A program made the translations under genes and the position numbers. A stretch of 64,000 bases of DNA from CAMDPA01 sp963825625 (lineage in GTDB: Bacteria > Pseudomonadota > Alphaproteobacteria > Rhizobiales > Hyphomicrobiaceae): NCBI GenBank assembly GCA_963825625.1, contig CAWGUF010000010.1:124001-188000 (forward strand). The letters are read 5' to 3'. The notes beneath the pieces are model-generated. The model made no database searches and was not told where the DNA came from. It worked only from the letters and a program-made list of their open reading frames with translations. Below are positions 1 to 9,180 of the stretch, piece after piece (positions within the stretch are counted from its first letter, which is position 1; each line of letters begins with the position of its first letter).

Positions 1-2
1 CC

Positions 3-107
3 CTCTGCCGCCAGGGCTCCCGCTACATCTATAAGTTGGTCGTCAGAACGGCCGACGGACCACTGAAGACGCTCGTGGTGGACGCCCGCCGGCCGTTTGA
101 TAGGTGA
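3..107 (+). CDS. C-terminal end of a PepSY-like protein (partial)
   Basis: The third forward frame is open from the window edge to a TGA at 105-107 and encodes the last 34 residues of a protein cut by the edge. The fragment contains GSRYIYKLVV and KTLVVDARRP, which resembles the last strand pair of PepSY-type small periplasmic proteins (aromatic-x-hydrophobic strand, then a V-V-D-A turn). Family knowledge: PepSY proteins are often encoded just upstream of an OmpR-type regulator and kinase, as here. The assignment rests on 34 residues and context, so it is tentative. Confidence 0.5.
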   Translation, partial: LCRQGSRYIYKLVVRTADGPLKTLVVDARRPFDR

Positions 108-223
108 AAGCGATTGCAGCTCCGCCACCGGAAACAAGCAATCCGCCAGAAACCCTATGAACTGGAAGGTCTAAACGATATAATGCTATCGGCAGGCACC
201 GGGGCCACGTTGCGGAGGAATAC

Positions 224-1309
224 GTGCGCATATTGGTTGTAGAAGACGATCCTGACCTGAACCGCCAGCTGGTTTCCGCACTCGGCCAGGCAGGATACGC
301 GATAGACACCGCTGCTGACGGCGAGGAAGGCTACTTTCTCGGCGATACCGAGCCCTATGATGTCGTGATCCTCGACCTCGGCCTCCCCAAGATGGACGGC
401 ATCTCAATTCTCGAGCAGTGGCGGCGGGCTGACAAGAATTTCCCCGTCATCATACTTACTGCACGCGACCGGTGGAGCGACAAGGTCGCCGGCATGGACG
501 CGGGAGCCGACGACTATCTCGCCAAGCCTTTTCATATGGAGGAGCTGCTGGCCCGGGTCCGTGCCCAATTGCGCCGATCTGCCGGCCACGCCAAGGCGGA
601 ATTCGAATGCGGTCCGCTGCGGCTCGACACCAAGACGGCGCGCGTTTCGTGCGACGGCCAACCCATCAAGCTGACTTCGCACGAGTATCGGCTGCTGGCC
701 TATCTCATGCACCACAATGGTCGTGTGGTGTCGCGCACCGAACTGGTCGAGCATCTGTACGACCAGGATTTTGACCGCGACAGCAACACGATCGAGGTGT
801 TCATCGGCCGGTTGCGCAAGAAGATCCCCGCCGACGTGATCAAGACCGTGCGCGGTCTCGGCTACAAGCTGAGTCCCGGGGCGATGAGGCTTGATTCACT
901 CGCATTCCGGTTGTTTGCGACAGCGGCGCTGTGGACGCTGCTTGCCTTGCCGGTGGCTGGCATCATCATCCGTCAAGCTGTACCGGCAGGAGGTGGAGAC
1001 CAGCTTCGACGATCGGATCAAAACGCTGCTGCTGGTCGTCTACACGGACAGCAGCGAGCATGCGTCGGCGAGCCGGGCGCACCACGGGATGTCGGCGAGC
1101 CGCTGTTCGAGGTGACGCATTCTGGGTGGTACTGGCAGATCAAGCCGATCGAGCGCGGGTCAGGCCGCCGGACGCTGGTATCGAAATCGCTAGCCAGCGA
1201 GACCGTGGGCATCGCCGTTCGAGAACAGCGAGGCCCGCTGACCCTTTCGGGATCGATGCGTCCGAGACCACCGGGCCCGACGGGGCACCGCTGCGCGTCG
1301 CCGAGATGA
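224..1309 (+). CDS. OmpR/PhoB-family response regulator (FeuP-like), reading on into a broken kinase
   Basis: Residues 1-120 form a receiver domain: acidic pair E7/D8/D9, phospho-acceptor D51 in DVVILDLGLPKMDG, Thr in ILTARD and Lys in LAKPF. Residues about 130-218 form a winged-helix DNA-binding domain ending TVRGLGYKL. The GTG start follows GGAGG at 214-218; a TATAAT hexamer lies at 179-184. The normal regulator should end near residue 220 (base 883), but there is no stop there: the frame runs directly into the ATG of the kinase at 884 and stops at 1309 only after the kinase frame is lost. So the product is a regulator with about 140 aberrant residues, or the stop was lost by an indel. The sequence most resembles the FeuP envelope/osmotic regulators of rhizobia. 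Confidence 0.8.
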   Translation: MRILVVEDDPDLNRQLVSALGQAGYAIDTAADGEEGYFLGDTEPYDVVILDLGLPKMDGISILEQWRRADKNFPVIILTARDRWSDKVAGMDAGADDYLAKPFHMEELLARVRAQLRRSAGHAKAEFECGPLRLDTKTARVSCDGQPIKLTSHEYRLLAYLMHHNGRVVSRTELVEHLYDQDFDRDSNTIEVFIGRLRKKIPADVIKTVRGLGYKLSPGAMRLDSLAFRLFATAALWTLLALPVAGIIIRQAVPAGGGDQLRRSDQNAAAGRLHGQQRACVGEPGAPRDVGEPLFEVTHSGWYWQIKPIERGSGRRTLVSKSLASETVGIAVREQRGPLTLSGSMRPRPPGPTGHRCASPR

Positions 1310-2272
1310 TCCACGCGCTGGGCGGCGACGAGGGCGGACCACGCTATTCCTATATCGTGGCAGGGCCCAAGCGAATGGCCGCAGGCGCGCGTCATTACGT
1401 TTCGAACACGTTTGTTTATCGCGCTGTCGCTGGTCGGCTTCGGCATGATGGCGCTGACGTTGTTCCAGGTCCGTTTCGGCCTGCTGCCACTGCGCAAGAT
1501 CGAGCAGCGGACTGTCCGCTATTCGCACCGGGCAAGCCAGCCCAGCCTCGATGCCAAGCTGCCGTCGAGATCGAGCCATTGCAGGTACGAGATCAACGCG
1601 CTTATCCAGTCCAATCAGGATGTGATCGACCGGGCGCGTACCCAGGTCGGCAATCTCGCCCATGCTCTCAAGACACCGCTTGCTGTGATTATCAACGAGG
1701 CCGACGAGGACAAGTCCCCATTTGCCAGCCAAAGTCGCCGAGCAAGCGCGGCTCATGCGCGATCAGGTCAATTACTATCTTGATCGGGCACAGATGGCGG
1801 CACGCGCCGGAACGATTGGTCGTGTGACGGAGGTCGGCCTGTCGCCGCCTCGCTGCGGCGGGCCCTTGAGCGCATCTATCGCGACAAAGCTCTCGATCAT
1901 CGTCCAATGTGCCTCCGGCGTCCGCTTCCAGGGCGAAAAGCAGGACCTCGAGGAAATGCTCGGCAATCTTGCGGACAACGCCTGCAAGTGGGCGAATTCG
2001 ACCGTTTACATCACCGCCGACGTTCTGATCGCGGCTGAGCGGTCAGCGCGCCGCCGTTGAGGATCACGGTCGAGGACGACGGTCCGGCCTGACCGCCGAG
2101 CAGACGCGCCAAAATCGGCAAGCGCGGCCTGCGGCTGGACGAAAGCAAGCCCGGTACAGGCTTGGGCCTATCCATCGTGAAGGACATCACCGTTTCCTAC
2201 TCCGGGCGTTTCGATCTCGACGCTTCAGCTCATGGTGGTCTCAAGGTGGAACTCGATTTGCCTGCGGTCTGA
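884..2272 (+). pseudogene. FeuQ-like sensor histidine kinase, multiply frameshifted
   Basis: Kinase pieces occur in order but in changing frames: an N-terminal membrane segment (FATAALWTLLALPVAG), periplasmic pieces (YRQEVETSFDDRIKTLL near 975-1035; YWQIKPIE near 1130-1150; a piece near 1300-1400), second membrane segment near 1412-1470, DHp box NLAHALKTPLAVI near 1650-1690, N-box LGNLADNACKWA near 1960-1990, and G-box KPGTGLGLSIVKDI near 2150-2180, ending DLPAV plus TGA at 2270-2272. At least six frame changes are needed to join them, more than in any other gene here. This looks like true decay, though poor sequence cannot be excluded. It is the cognate kinase of the regulator just upstream. 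Confidence 0.8.
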
Positions 2273-2464
2273 GTTCAGCGAACGCAATGACGAGACTGTT
2301 GTGGATGAGACACAATCCGACGAACTTTTGCCTGAATCCGAGCAGATAGCGACTCTGGACACAAAGAATCGGCCAAGCGCGCCAACCGCATGCGCGAACC
2401 GAGCACGCAATGGTCGCACACGCAATGGACGCAGATGTGCGTGGGACAACGAGGGTGACGAACC

Positions 2465-2944
2465 GTGACTAAAGCCATCAAGGTGGGTGCTCTGGTGCTT
2501 TCAGCGGCACTGCTTACCGGTGCATGCAGCCAGTCGAACTATGGCCCGAAGCAGGACCAGGGCCTGATTGCCGGCGCAGTCGCCGGTGGCGTGCTCGGCA
2601 GCCAGGTCGGCAAAGGCAAAGGTAGCGTCGTGGGCGCGGTTCTGGGTGCTGTGGCAGGCGGTATTCTCGGCAGCGAGATCGGCCGTTCGCTTGATCAGCG
2701 CGATCGCGAACTTGCCCGCCAGGCCGAAACCGAGGCCCTGGAACGGGGGAGCTCAGGGCAGCGCTATACGTGGCGCAACCCCGACAACGGCCGCTATGGC
2801 GAGGTTATCCCCGAGCGCTCATTCAGACGCGGCCCGCAGGATTGTCGCGAATTCACTCACACCGTCTACATCGACGGCAGGCGCCAGGCCATGCGGGGGA
2901 CCGCATGCCGCAATCGCGACGGAACTTGGAGCAATGTTGGCTGA
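2465..2944 (+). CDS. Glycine-zipper outer-membrane lipoprotein (17 kDa surface antigen-like)
   Basis: A 159-residue lipoprotein. The signal sequence ends in the lipobox LLTGAC with lipidated C21, so the mature protein is anchored in the outer membrane. Residues about 33-75 are a glycine-zipper double segment (AGAVAGGVLGSQVGKGKG ... GAVAGGILGSEIG), followed by a hydrophilic domain ending in the conserved surface-antigen pattern DCREFTHTVYIDGRR ... GTACR. The GTG start is chosen because GAGG lies about 10 bases upstream and the signal peptide begins directly after it. Family members stabilise the outer membrane; a specific role cannot be read from the sequence. It stands alone between the decayed kinase and the ccm operon. 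Confidence 0.85.
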   Translation: MTKAIKVGALVLSAALLTGACSQSNYGPKQDQGLIAGAVAGGVLGSQVGKGKGSVVGAVLGAVAGGILGSEIGRSLDQRDRELARQAETEALERGSSGQRYTWRNPDNGRYGEVIPERSFRRGPQDCREFTHTVYIDGRRQAMRGTACRNRDGTWSNVG

Positions 2945-3079
2945 TCAAGCCGGGCACGCCCCAAGGCTGCAGCTGTCGACCACCGCGCGACACGCCGTCA
3001 CCAATGCACCACTGTTATTGTAACTGCCTCCGTGCGATCCTATTCATTGCAGTAGAGTGGATCGCACGATGGGCCTGCA

Positions 3080-4291
3080 ATGCTTCTGTTCTGGATATTG
3101 GCATCAATACTGACCGCCGGGACGGTATTCGTCTTGGTGCGCCCGTTGTTTGCCCCCTCTCCAGACACGATTCCCGCCTCGCCGTCGGCAGAACCGACGG
3201 CCGATACCTCCGACATTGCCATTTATCGCGACCAACTGGCTGAAATCGAAACCGACAAAGCCAGAGGACTGATTTCCGGCCCCGAGGCCGAAGCTGCACG
3301 CGCGGAGGTCGCCCGCCGGCTGCTGTCGCGCGTTGACGCTGTCCGCACACCCGACACAACTTCTCCCTCAGATACTGCTGCCATGCCTCCCGCCCGGGTC
3401 GGCACCAGCCAGCTCTTCTCCGCTCGCACATTTCACCTGGTGGCCCTCGTCGTCCCGGCCGTCAGCCTTGCCATCTACTTGGCATTCGGTTCGCCATGGA
3501 TGCCTGCGCGGCCACTCACAGACCGCCTCTCCGAACCAGTCACCGCGAAGAGCCGCATCGACGAGCTGATCGCCCGCGTTGAAGCCAGATTGCGGTCAAA
3601 CCCCGGCGACGGCATGGGATGGGACGTGGTAGCCCCCGTCTATTTGCGGCTGGAACGGTTTGCTGATGCCGCAGAAGCCTACAAGCGTGCTCTCGACCTG
3701 CTTGGAGAGAATGCAAGCCGCCTGTCGGGCTTTGCCGAGGCGACAATGCTGGCACAAAACGGCGTTGTTACCGAACCGACCCGAAAAGCGTATGCGCGCC
3801 TTTTGGAGTTGCAGCCGGGCAGACCCGAAGCACGCATAGGATTGGCTCTGGCAGACGAGCAGGATGGTAAGCTGCAAGCAGCCGAGGCAGCCTACCGGTC
3901 GATACTGGCCGATAGTCCAAAAGATGCCCCATGGCGCCAGTTCGTCGATGGTCGGCTTGCCGCTATCGCGGCCGCACCTCGCAACGGAGACGGCGCCACC
4001 CCGGTCCAACAGCCGCAACTCGATCCCGCAACAGTCGCCGCGATCTCTGAGCTTCCGGAGGCCGAACGGCGCGCCTTTGTCCTGCAAATGGTTCAAGGTC
4101 TGGAAACCCGACTGAAGACCAACGATAAGGACGTTGCCGGCTGGCAGCGACTACTCAGGTCCTGGTCGGTATTGGGCGAGAAGGAGAAGGCGGAGGCAGC
4201 GTTGCGCAGGGCCCGCGAGGCCCTCGCTAGCGAGCACGAAGCGCTCTCCCGATTGAATGCATTCGCAAGATCGCTAGGGTTGAAGTCATGA
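3080..4291 (+). CDS. ccmI: Cytochrome c biogenesis protein CcmI (CycH)
   Basis: A 403-residue apocytochrome chaperone of the haem-ligation complex with CcmF and CcmH. Residues 1-25 are a membrane anchor, then the CcmI N-terminal signature IYRDQLAEIETDKARGLIS, a second membrane segment near residues 118-137 (FHLVALVVPAVSLAIYLAFG), then a periplasmic TPR region (residues about 160-400). First gene of the operon ccmI-ccmE-ccmF-ccmH; the next ATG follows 16 bases downstream. The length is normal for alphaproteobacterial CcmI. Confidence 0.93.
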   Translation: MLLFWILASILTAGTVFVLVRPLFAPSPDTIPASPSAEPTADTSDIAIYRDQLAEIETDKARGLISGPEAEAARAEVARRLLSRVDAVRTPDTTSPSDTAAMPPARVGTSQLFSARTFHLVALVVPAVSLAIYLAFGSPWMPARPLTDRLSEPVTAKSRIDELIARVEARLRSNPGDGMGWDVVAPVYLRLERFADAAEAYKRALDLLGENASRLSGFAEATMLAQNGVVTEPTRKAYARLLELQPGRPEARIGLALADEQDGKLQAAEAAYRSILADSPKDAPWRQFVDGRLAAIAAAPRNGDGATPVQQPQLDPATVAAISELPEAERRAFVLQMVQGLETRLKTNDKDVAGWQRLLRSWSVLGEKEKAEAALRRAREALASEHEALSRLNAFARSLGLKS

Positions 4292-4307
4292 AATCTGGAG
4301 AGGTGGC

Positions 4308-4784
4308 ATGACCCGCAAGCGACGGCGGGGGCTGTTCATCCTAAGCGGAGTTGGCATCCTCGCCATCGCCGCAATTCTGGTTATGTTCGCCTTGCGCGAC
4401 ACGATCGTATTCTTCCACACACCAAGCGAAATTCAGCAAGGTAAGATCAAGCATGGCGAGCGGTTCAGACTTGGTGGTTTGGTCAAGGCCGGCTCGATAA
4501 AGCGCGGCGAAGGCACCGACGTCGGCTTTGTCGTCACAGACGCAACTGCAGAAATTCCTGTCACTTACCGCGGTGTACTGCCTGATTTGTTTCGCGAAGG
4601 CCAGGGGGTGGTAACAGAAGGGCGTCTTGAAGCCTCTGGCCACTTCCGCGCCAATTCCGTGCTCGCAAAGCATGACGAGACCTATATGCCGCCTGAAGTG
4701 GCCGCCGCACTCAAGAAGCAGGGCGTCTGGCGTCACGGTGAAGGGCAGAATGCCAACAGCAACGGGGAGCGCAAGACACCGTGA
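4308..4784 (+). CDS. ccmE: Cytochrome c maturation haem chaperone CcmE (CycJ)
   Basis: A 158-residue membrane-anchored haem chaperone. One N-terminal membrane helix (residues about 9-29, after the basic run TRKRRRG), then an OB-fold periplasmic domain. The haem-binding signature is intact: H122 in LAKHDETYMP, with the conserved Tyr four residues later. It receives haem exported by CcmABCD (not in this window) and hands it to CcmF. Its stop TGA overlaps the GTG start of ccmF, indicating translational coupling. Confidence 0.95.
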   Translation: MTRKRRRGLFILSGVGILAIAAILVMFALRDTIVFFHTPSEIQQGKIKHGERFRLGGLVKAGSIKRGEGTDVGFVVTDATAEIPVTYRGVLPDLFREGQGVVTEGRLEASGHFRANSVLAKHDETYMPPEVAAALKKQGVWRHGEGQNANSNGERKTP

Positions 4785-6775
4785 TCACAGAGCTCGGACA
4801 CTTCGCCCTCGCCCTCGCCGCCGCCGTTGCCCTTGTCCAATGTCTGGTACCAATTCTGGCCACCCGGCAGGGCGGCGAGCGCGTAGCCAAGATCGCGGCG
4901 CCAGCAGCATTGGTCACAGCGACCTTGGTGCTCTTGTCGTTCTTGGCCTTGACGCATGCTTTCGTCGTATCGGATTTTTCCGTGTCGAACGTCTATGCCA
5001 ATTCACATTCAGCCAAGCCGCTGATCTACAGGATTTCTGGCGTTTGGGGGAACCACGAAGGCTCAATGCTACTTTGGGTGCTGATGGTTACTGCATTCGG
5101 AGCTGCTGTCGCCGTGTTCGGCAATAATCTTCCCCTTTCCCTCAAGATGCATGTCCTGGCAGTACAAGCCTCGATCGGCTTGGCATTCATTCTATTCATA
5201 CTCCTCACGTCGAACCCGTTCGTGCGGATCGTCGAGGCCCCGATCGAAGGCCGCGGCCTCAATCCTATCCTCCAGGACCCTGCTCTCGCGTTTCACCCGC
5301 CATTTCTCTACGCCGGCTATGTCGGACTTTCTCTGGCCTACTCATTTGCGGTCGCAGCCCTGATCGAGGGCCGCATCGATGCTGCCTGGGCCCGCTGGGT
5401 CAGACCTTGGACCCTCGCCGCCTGGATGTTCCTCACGATCGGCATATCGATGGGCTCATGGTGGGCCTACTACGAGCTGGGATGGGGTGGCTGGTGGTTC
5501 TGGGACCCGGTGGAAAATGCCTCGCTCATGCCTTGGCTGGCAGCTACTGCCCTACTCCACTCCGCGCTTGTGATGGAGAAGCGGGAAGCCCTAAAGGTTT
5601 GGACCTTACTGCTCGCGATCCTCGCATTCTCCCTGAGCCTGATGGGAACATTCCTTGTCCGCTCCGGCGTCCTGACGTCGGTTCACGCATTTGCAGTGGA
5701 CCCCGAGCGCGGCGTGGTGATCCTGGCAATCATGGGGGTGTTCGTCGGCGGCGCTCTGTCGTTGTTCGCCATGCGCGTTGGCTCACTGCGTCAGGGCGGA
5801 GTATTTGCCCCGATCTCCCGTGAAGGCAGCCTCGTGTTCAACAACGTATTTCTGACCATAGCATGCGCTACGGTGTTCGTTGGAACGCTCTATCCGCTCG
5901 CCCTGGAAACGATAAACGGCGCCAAGATCTCCGTTGGCCCACCCTACTTCAACGCAACCTTCGGGCCCTTGATGCTGGCTCTCCTGGTAGCCCTGCCGTT
6001 TGGCCCCTTCCTGGGCTGGAAGCGGGGCGATCTGGCAGCGGCAAGCGCTCGTCTGTTGTGGGCGGCGCTCATTACCCTGTGCGCCATCATTGCCGTTTAC
6101 GCGCTGAACGGGAAGGGGCCGTGGCTGGCACCTATTGGAATCGGTTTCGGCATCTGGGTCATGGCAGGTGCGCTATTCGAGTTCGCTTTCCGGATTCGCC
6201 TTGGCAGCGCGCCGCTGCGCGATTCTTGGCATCGCCTCCGCGGTCTCCCGCGCTCTGCACTCGGCACGTCCGTGGCGCATTTTGGCGTCGGGATGATGGC
6301 TGTCGGCATCGTCGCGACAAGCGCCTATATGTCGGAACGTGTCCTGGTGATGCAGATTGGCGATCGCACAGAAATGGCCGGCTTCCAGATCACGTTCAAG
6401 GGTGTTGCCCCGCAACGCGGCCCCAACTACCGGGAGGACGTGGGCGTGTTTGAGATTGGTGCCCCCGGCTCGGCAGCATTCTCTCTGCATCCCTCCAAGC
6501 GCTTATTCGATGCCCCTCGCCAGACCACCACGGAAGCCGGCATCCATGCCTCCTGGCTCGGTGACCTGTATCTCGTGCTCGGCGACCAGCAAGCGAAAGG
6601 CGGCTACGCTGTACGTATCTATTTCAACCCGCTGGTCCGACTGATCTGGCTGGGCACCATCGTGATGTTCGTCGGCGGTGCACTCTCGCTGTCCGATCGC
6701 CGGCTGAGGATCGGCGCCCCACGGCGCCGGCGAAGTCAACCGGCAACTGCCTCAGCCCCTGCCCCTGCGGAGTAG
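4781..6775 (+). CDS. ccmF: Haem lyase CcmF (CycK)
   Basis: A 664-residue polytopic inner-membrane protein that attaches haem to the CxxCH of apocytochromes with CcmI and CcmH. The WWD region is visible near residues 225-250 (GSWWAYYELGWGGWWFWDPV), as is the preceding N-terminal block GVWGNHEGSMLLWVL typical of CcmF. It starts with a GTG that overlaps the ccmE stop. The C-terminal tail (RRRRSQPATASAPAPAE) is basic then Pro/Ala-rich. Full length, with no disruption. Confidence 0.95.
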   Translation: MITELGHFALALAAAVALVQCLVPILATRQGGERVAKIAAPAALVTATLVLLSFLALTHAFVVSDFSVSNVYANSHSAKPLIYRISGVWGNHEGSMLLWVLMVTAFGAAVAVFGNNLPLSLKMHVLAVQASIGLAFILFILLTSNPFVRIVEAPIEGRGLNPILQDPALAFHPPFLYAGYVGLSLAYSFAVAALIEGRIDAAWARWVRPWTLAAWMFLTIGISMGSWWAYYELGWGGWWFWDPVENASLMPWLAATALLHSALVMEKREALKVWTLLLAILAFSLSLMGTFLVRSGVLTSVHAFAVDPERGVVILAIMGVFVGGALSLFAMRVGSLRQGGVFAPISREGSLVFNNVFLTIACATVFVGTLYPLALETINGAKISVGPPYFNATFGPLMLALLVALPFGPFLGWKRGDLAAASARLLWAALITLCAIIAVYALNGKGPWLAPIGIGFGIWVMAGALFEFAFRIRLGSAPLRDSWHRLRGLPRSALGTSVAHFGVGMMAVGIVATSAYMSERVLVMQIGDRTEMAGFQITFKGVAPQRGPNYREDVGVFEIGAPGSAAFSLHPSKRLFDAPRQTTTEAGIHASWLGDLYLVLGDQQAKGGYAVRIYFNPLVRLIWLGTIVMFVGGALSLSDRRLRIGAPRRRRSQPATASAPAPAE

Positions 6776-6779
6776 AGCG

Positions 6780-7310
6780 ATGAATCCCGCAACCGCAGCG
6801 CTTCGATGTGGTCAAGGCTTTGCCCGTTGGCTGGCGACGTTACTGGCCGTCGCAACCATTGCGTTGGCCACCGCCACGACCAGCGTAGCGGTGCAGCCCG
6901 ACGAGATACTGGCCGATCCCAAACTCGAAGCCCGTGCGCGAGCCATCTCCTTGGAACTCCGTTGCCTGGTCTGCCAGAACCAGTCGATCGACGATTCCGA
7001 CGCTCCGTTGGCTCGTGACCTGCGCCTGCTCGTTCGCGAGCGACTGACGGCTGGTGATAGCGACGCAGAGGTTAAACGGTTCGTCGTCGCACGCTACGGA
7101 GAATTCGCGCTTCTTCGCCCGCCATTTGCGTTCCACACCCTTCTGTTGTGGCTTGCGCCGCCAGCATTCCTGCTCGCCACCCTGCTCGCGCTTTTCCTGA
7201 AAGTGCGCCGCGATCGTCTCATCACGTCAGAAACCGTTTCGGCACCTCTTACCGAGGCCGAAGAGACCCGGCTCAGGGATGCGCTCGCAGGCGCCCCGGA
7301 TCCCCGCTGA
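6780..7310 (+). CDS. ccmH: Cytochrome c thiol-reductase subunit CcmH (CycL)
   Basis: A 176-residue protein with a signal/anchor segment (residues about 15-37), the redox motif LRCLVCQNQS (C62 and C65) that reduces apocytochrome haem-binding cysteines, and a C-terminal membrane helix (residues about 118-143, LLLWLAPPAFLLATLLALFL). It follows ccmF after 4 bases and is the last gene of the operon. Size and layout match the single-domain alphaproteobacterial CcmH/CycL. Confidence 0.93.
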   Translation: MNPATAALRCGQGFARWLATLLAVATIALATATTSVAVQPDEILADPKLEARARAISLELRCLVCQNQSIDDSDAPLARDLRLLVRERLTAGDSDAEVKRFVVARYGEFALLRPPFAFHTLLLWLAPPAFLLATLLALFLKVRRDRLITSETVSAPLTEAEETRLRDALAGAPDPR

Positions 7311-7374
7311 ACGCCTGTCACTGAATTTCCAATCCCCTCTCACGCGTCGATTCTCTGCCCGCGAATTTCCCAAC

Positions 7375-7390
7375 ATTACAAAAATGTAAT
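7375..7390. promoter_or_regulatory. Perfect 6-bp palindrome with AAAA centre upstream of degP
   Basis: The 16-base element ATTACAAAAATGTAAT has perfect 6-base arms (7375-7380 and 7385-7390) and lies 113 bases before the degP-like start. It is the only AT-rich dyad in the ccmH-degP gap. A plausible role is an operator for the OmpR-type regulator encoded downstream of the protease, since such regulators often control the adjacent protease gene; that is inference only. Confidence 0.35.
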
Positions 7391-7502
7391 CCGGCAGAAA
7401 GCGCGGCGTAACACAGCCGGCACTATCCGTACCTGCAACAACGGGCCAATAGGCCGCGGCAATGTCACCGGATCGAAACCAGGCAACAGAGAGGACCAGT
7501 CC

Positions 7503-9047
7503 ATGCATGGCTCCAGCATCCCACAAGCGCCCCGACGCCCCGGGGTCGGCGTTCGCTACGGCTTGATGGCCGGAGCAGCGATTGCTGCCGGTGCCATTGC
7601 GCTGTCCAGCGGCATGCCGGATAGTCCCGCATTGGCTCAACGCGCCGATGCACCTTCTGTGATGACACCGATGGGAAGGGCACCGCTGTCCTTCGCGGAC
7701 ATCGCCGAGAAGGTGAAGCCCGCAGTGGTCAGCATATCGGTGTCGAGCGGCTCCGCCCGCGTCTCCCAGCGCAGCCCTCGGCCCAACGATCGCAATGCAA
7801 AGCCGTTTCCAGGTCTTCCGGATGAATTCAATGAATTCTTCCGCAACTTGCCGCGGGACTTCGGCGGAAACCGCACCCCACAGATGCCACGACGCAGTCA
7901 GGCGCTCGGTTCCGGTTTCTTCATCTCCGAGGATGGCTATGTTGTCACGAACAACCACGTCATCGACAAAGCCGAAAAGATTTAGATCACCATCGAGGAC
8001 AATGGCAGAAGCGACAAGCTCGATGCCGAGTTGATCGGCACCGACAGCCGCACCGATCTCGCACTGCTCAAGGTGAAGGCTGTGGGACGCAAGTTCCCCT
8101 TCGTAAAGTTCGCGAACAAGTCGAGCCGTGTCGGTGACTGGGTCCTGGCTGTAGGCAATCCGTTCGGATTGGGCGGCACCGTGACCGCCGGCATCGTCTC
8201 CGCGCTTGCCCGCGGCGGCATCAGCGAAGGCCCGTATGACTTCATCCAGATCGACGCAGCCGTCAATCGCGGCAACTCCGGCGGCCCGACATTCAATCTC
8301 GACGGCGAGGTCATCGGCGTCAACACGGCAATCTACAGCCCCTCGGGTGGAAACGTCGGCATTGCCTTTGCCGTGCCCGCAAGCACCACCATGAAGGTCA
8401 TCGAGCAGCTCAAGACCAAGGGCTCTGTCGCTCGCGGCTGGCTGGGCGTAAAGATCCAGAACCTCGACGAGGACATGGCTCAGAGCTTCGGGCTGACATC
8501 AACCGATGGCGCCTTGATCCAGGAGCTCGTTGCCAATGGCCCTGCCGCTGCATCTGGTCTCGAAGTGCAGGATGTGATCCTGTCCGTCAATGGAGCAAAG
8601 ATCAAGGACACGAAAGACTTGGCACTGAAGGTTGCGGAATTCGCTCCCAACACCACGGTCGACGTTCGCGTCATGCGCAAGGATCGGGAGCGCACGATCA
8701 AGGTCAAGCTGGGGCTGTTCCCTTCTTCGACGCAGGCTGCAGCCTCTGCTCCGTCCTCAGACGAGCCGGCCAAGCGGCAGCTCAGCTCTCTTGGATTGAC
8801 CTTCACGACACCCACCGGGGCTGACCGCGGCAAGGGACTGAAGGTCGCGGAGGTCCAGGACGGCACGGACGCCGCCAACAAGGGCATCGCGATCGGCGAT
8901 TTCGTCACCCACGTGAATGGCGAGGTTGTCAACAGCCCTGACGATGTTGAAGCCATCCTGAAACGCACGAAACGGTCTTCAGTGCGTCTCACGGTGAAGT
9001 CCAGCAACCGGACAGCCGTAATCGCCATTACGATCAAGAAGGGCTGA
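7503..9047 (+). pseudogene. degP: DegP/HtrA-family periplasmic serine protease interrupted by an in-frame TAG
   Basis: Two open stretches in the same frame, 7503-7985 and 7986-9047, are separated only by TAG at codon 161 (7983-7985), directly after HVIDKAEKI. All three catalytic residues are present: H152 in TNNHVID before the stop, Asp in RTDLALLK and Ser in GNSGGP after it, then two PDZ domains. A signal sequence covers residues about 20-47. The stop replaces a residue that is normally polar in the family, so one base change would restore the reading frame. Without readthrough only the N-terminal 160 residues are made. It sits between ccmH and a two-component system in the usual order. A sequence error at one base is a serious alternative. 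Confidence 0.88.
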
Positions 9048-9074
9048 AGATCCGGCCCGCACTGCCAACTGACG

Positions 9075-9110
9075 ACGTAAGGAGCGGACTTTACAGGCCG
9101 CCCCTTACGT
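9075..9110 (+). terminator. Probable terminator after the degP-like gene
   Basis: A 13-base stem with one mismatch: ACGTAAGGAGCGG at 9075-9087 pairs with CCGCCCCTTACGT at 9098-9110 around a 10-base loop, 28 bases after the protease stop codon. Downstream is TCCATTTCTG, a weak T-rich run. It may separate the protease from the two-component genes. Confidence 0.55.
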
Positions 9111-9180
9111 TCCATTTCTGCAGGAGACCTCATCTGGGCATCGAACCAGCGCAGCCCTCGCCCCCAACGCCCGAAACCCC

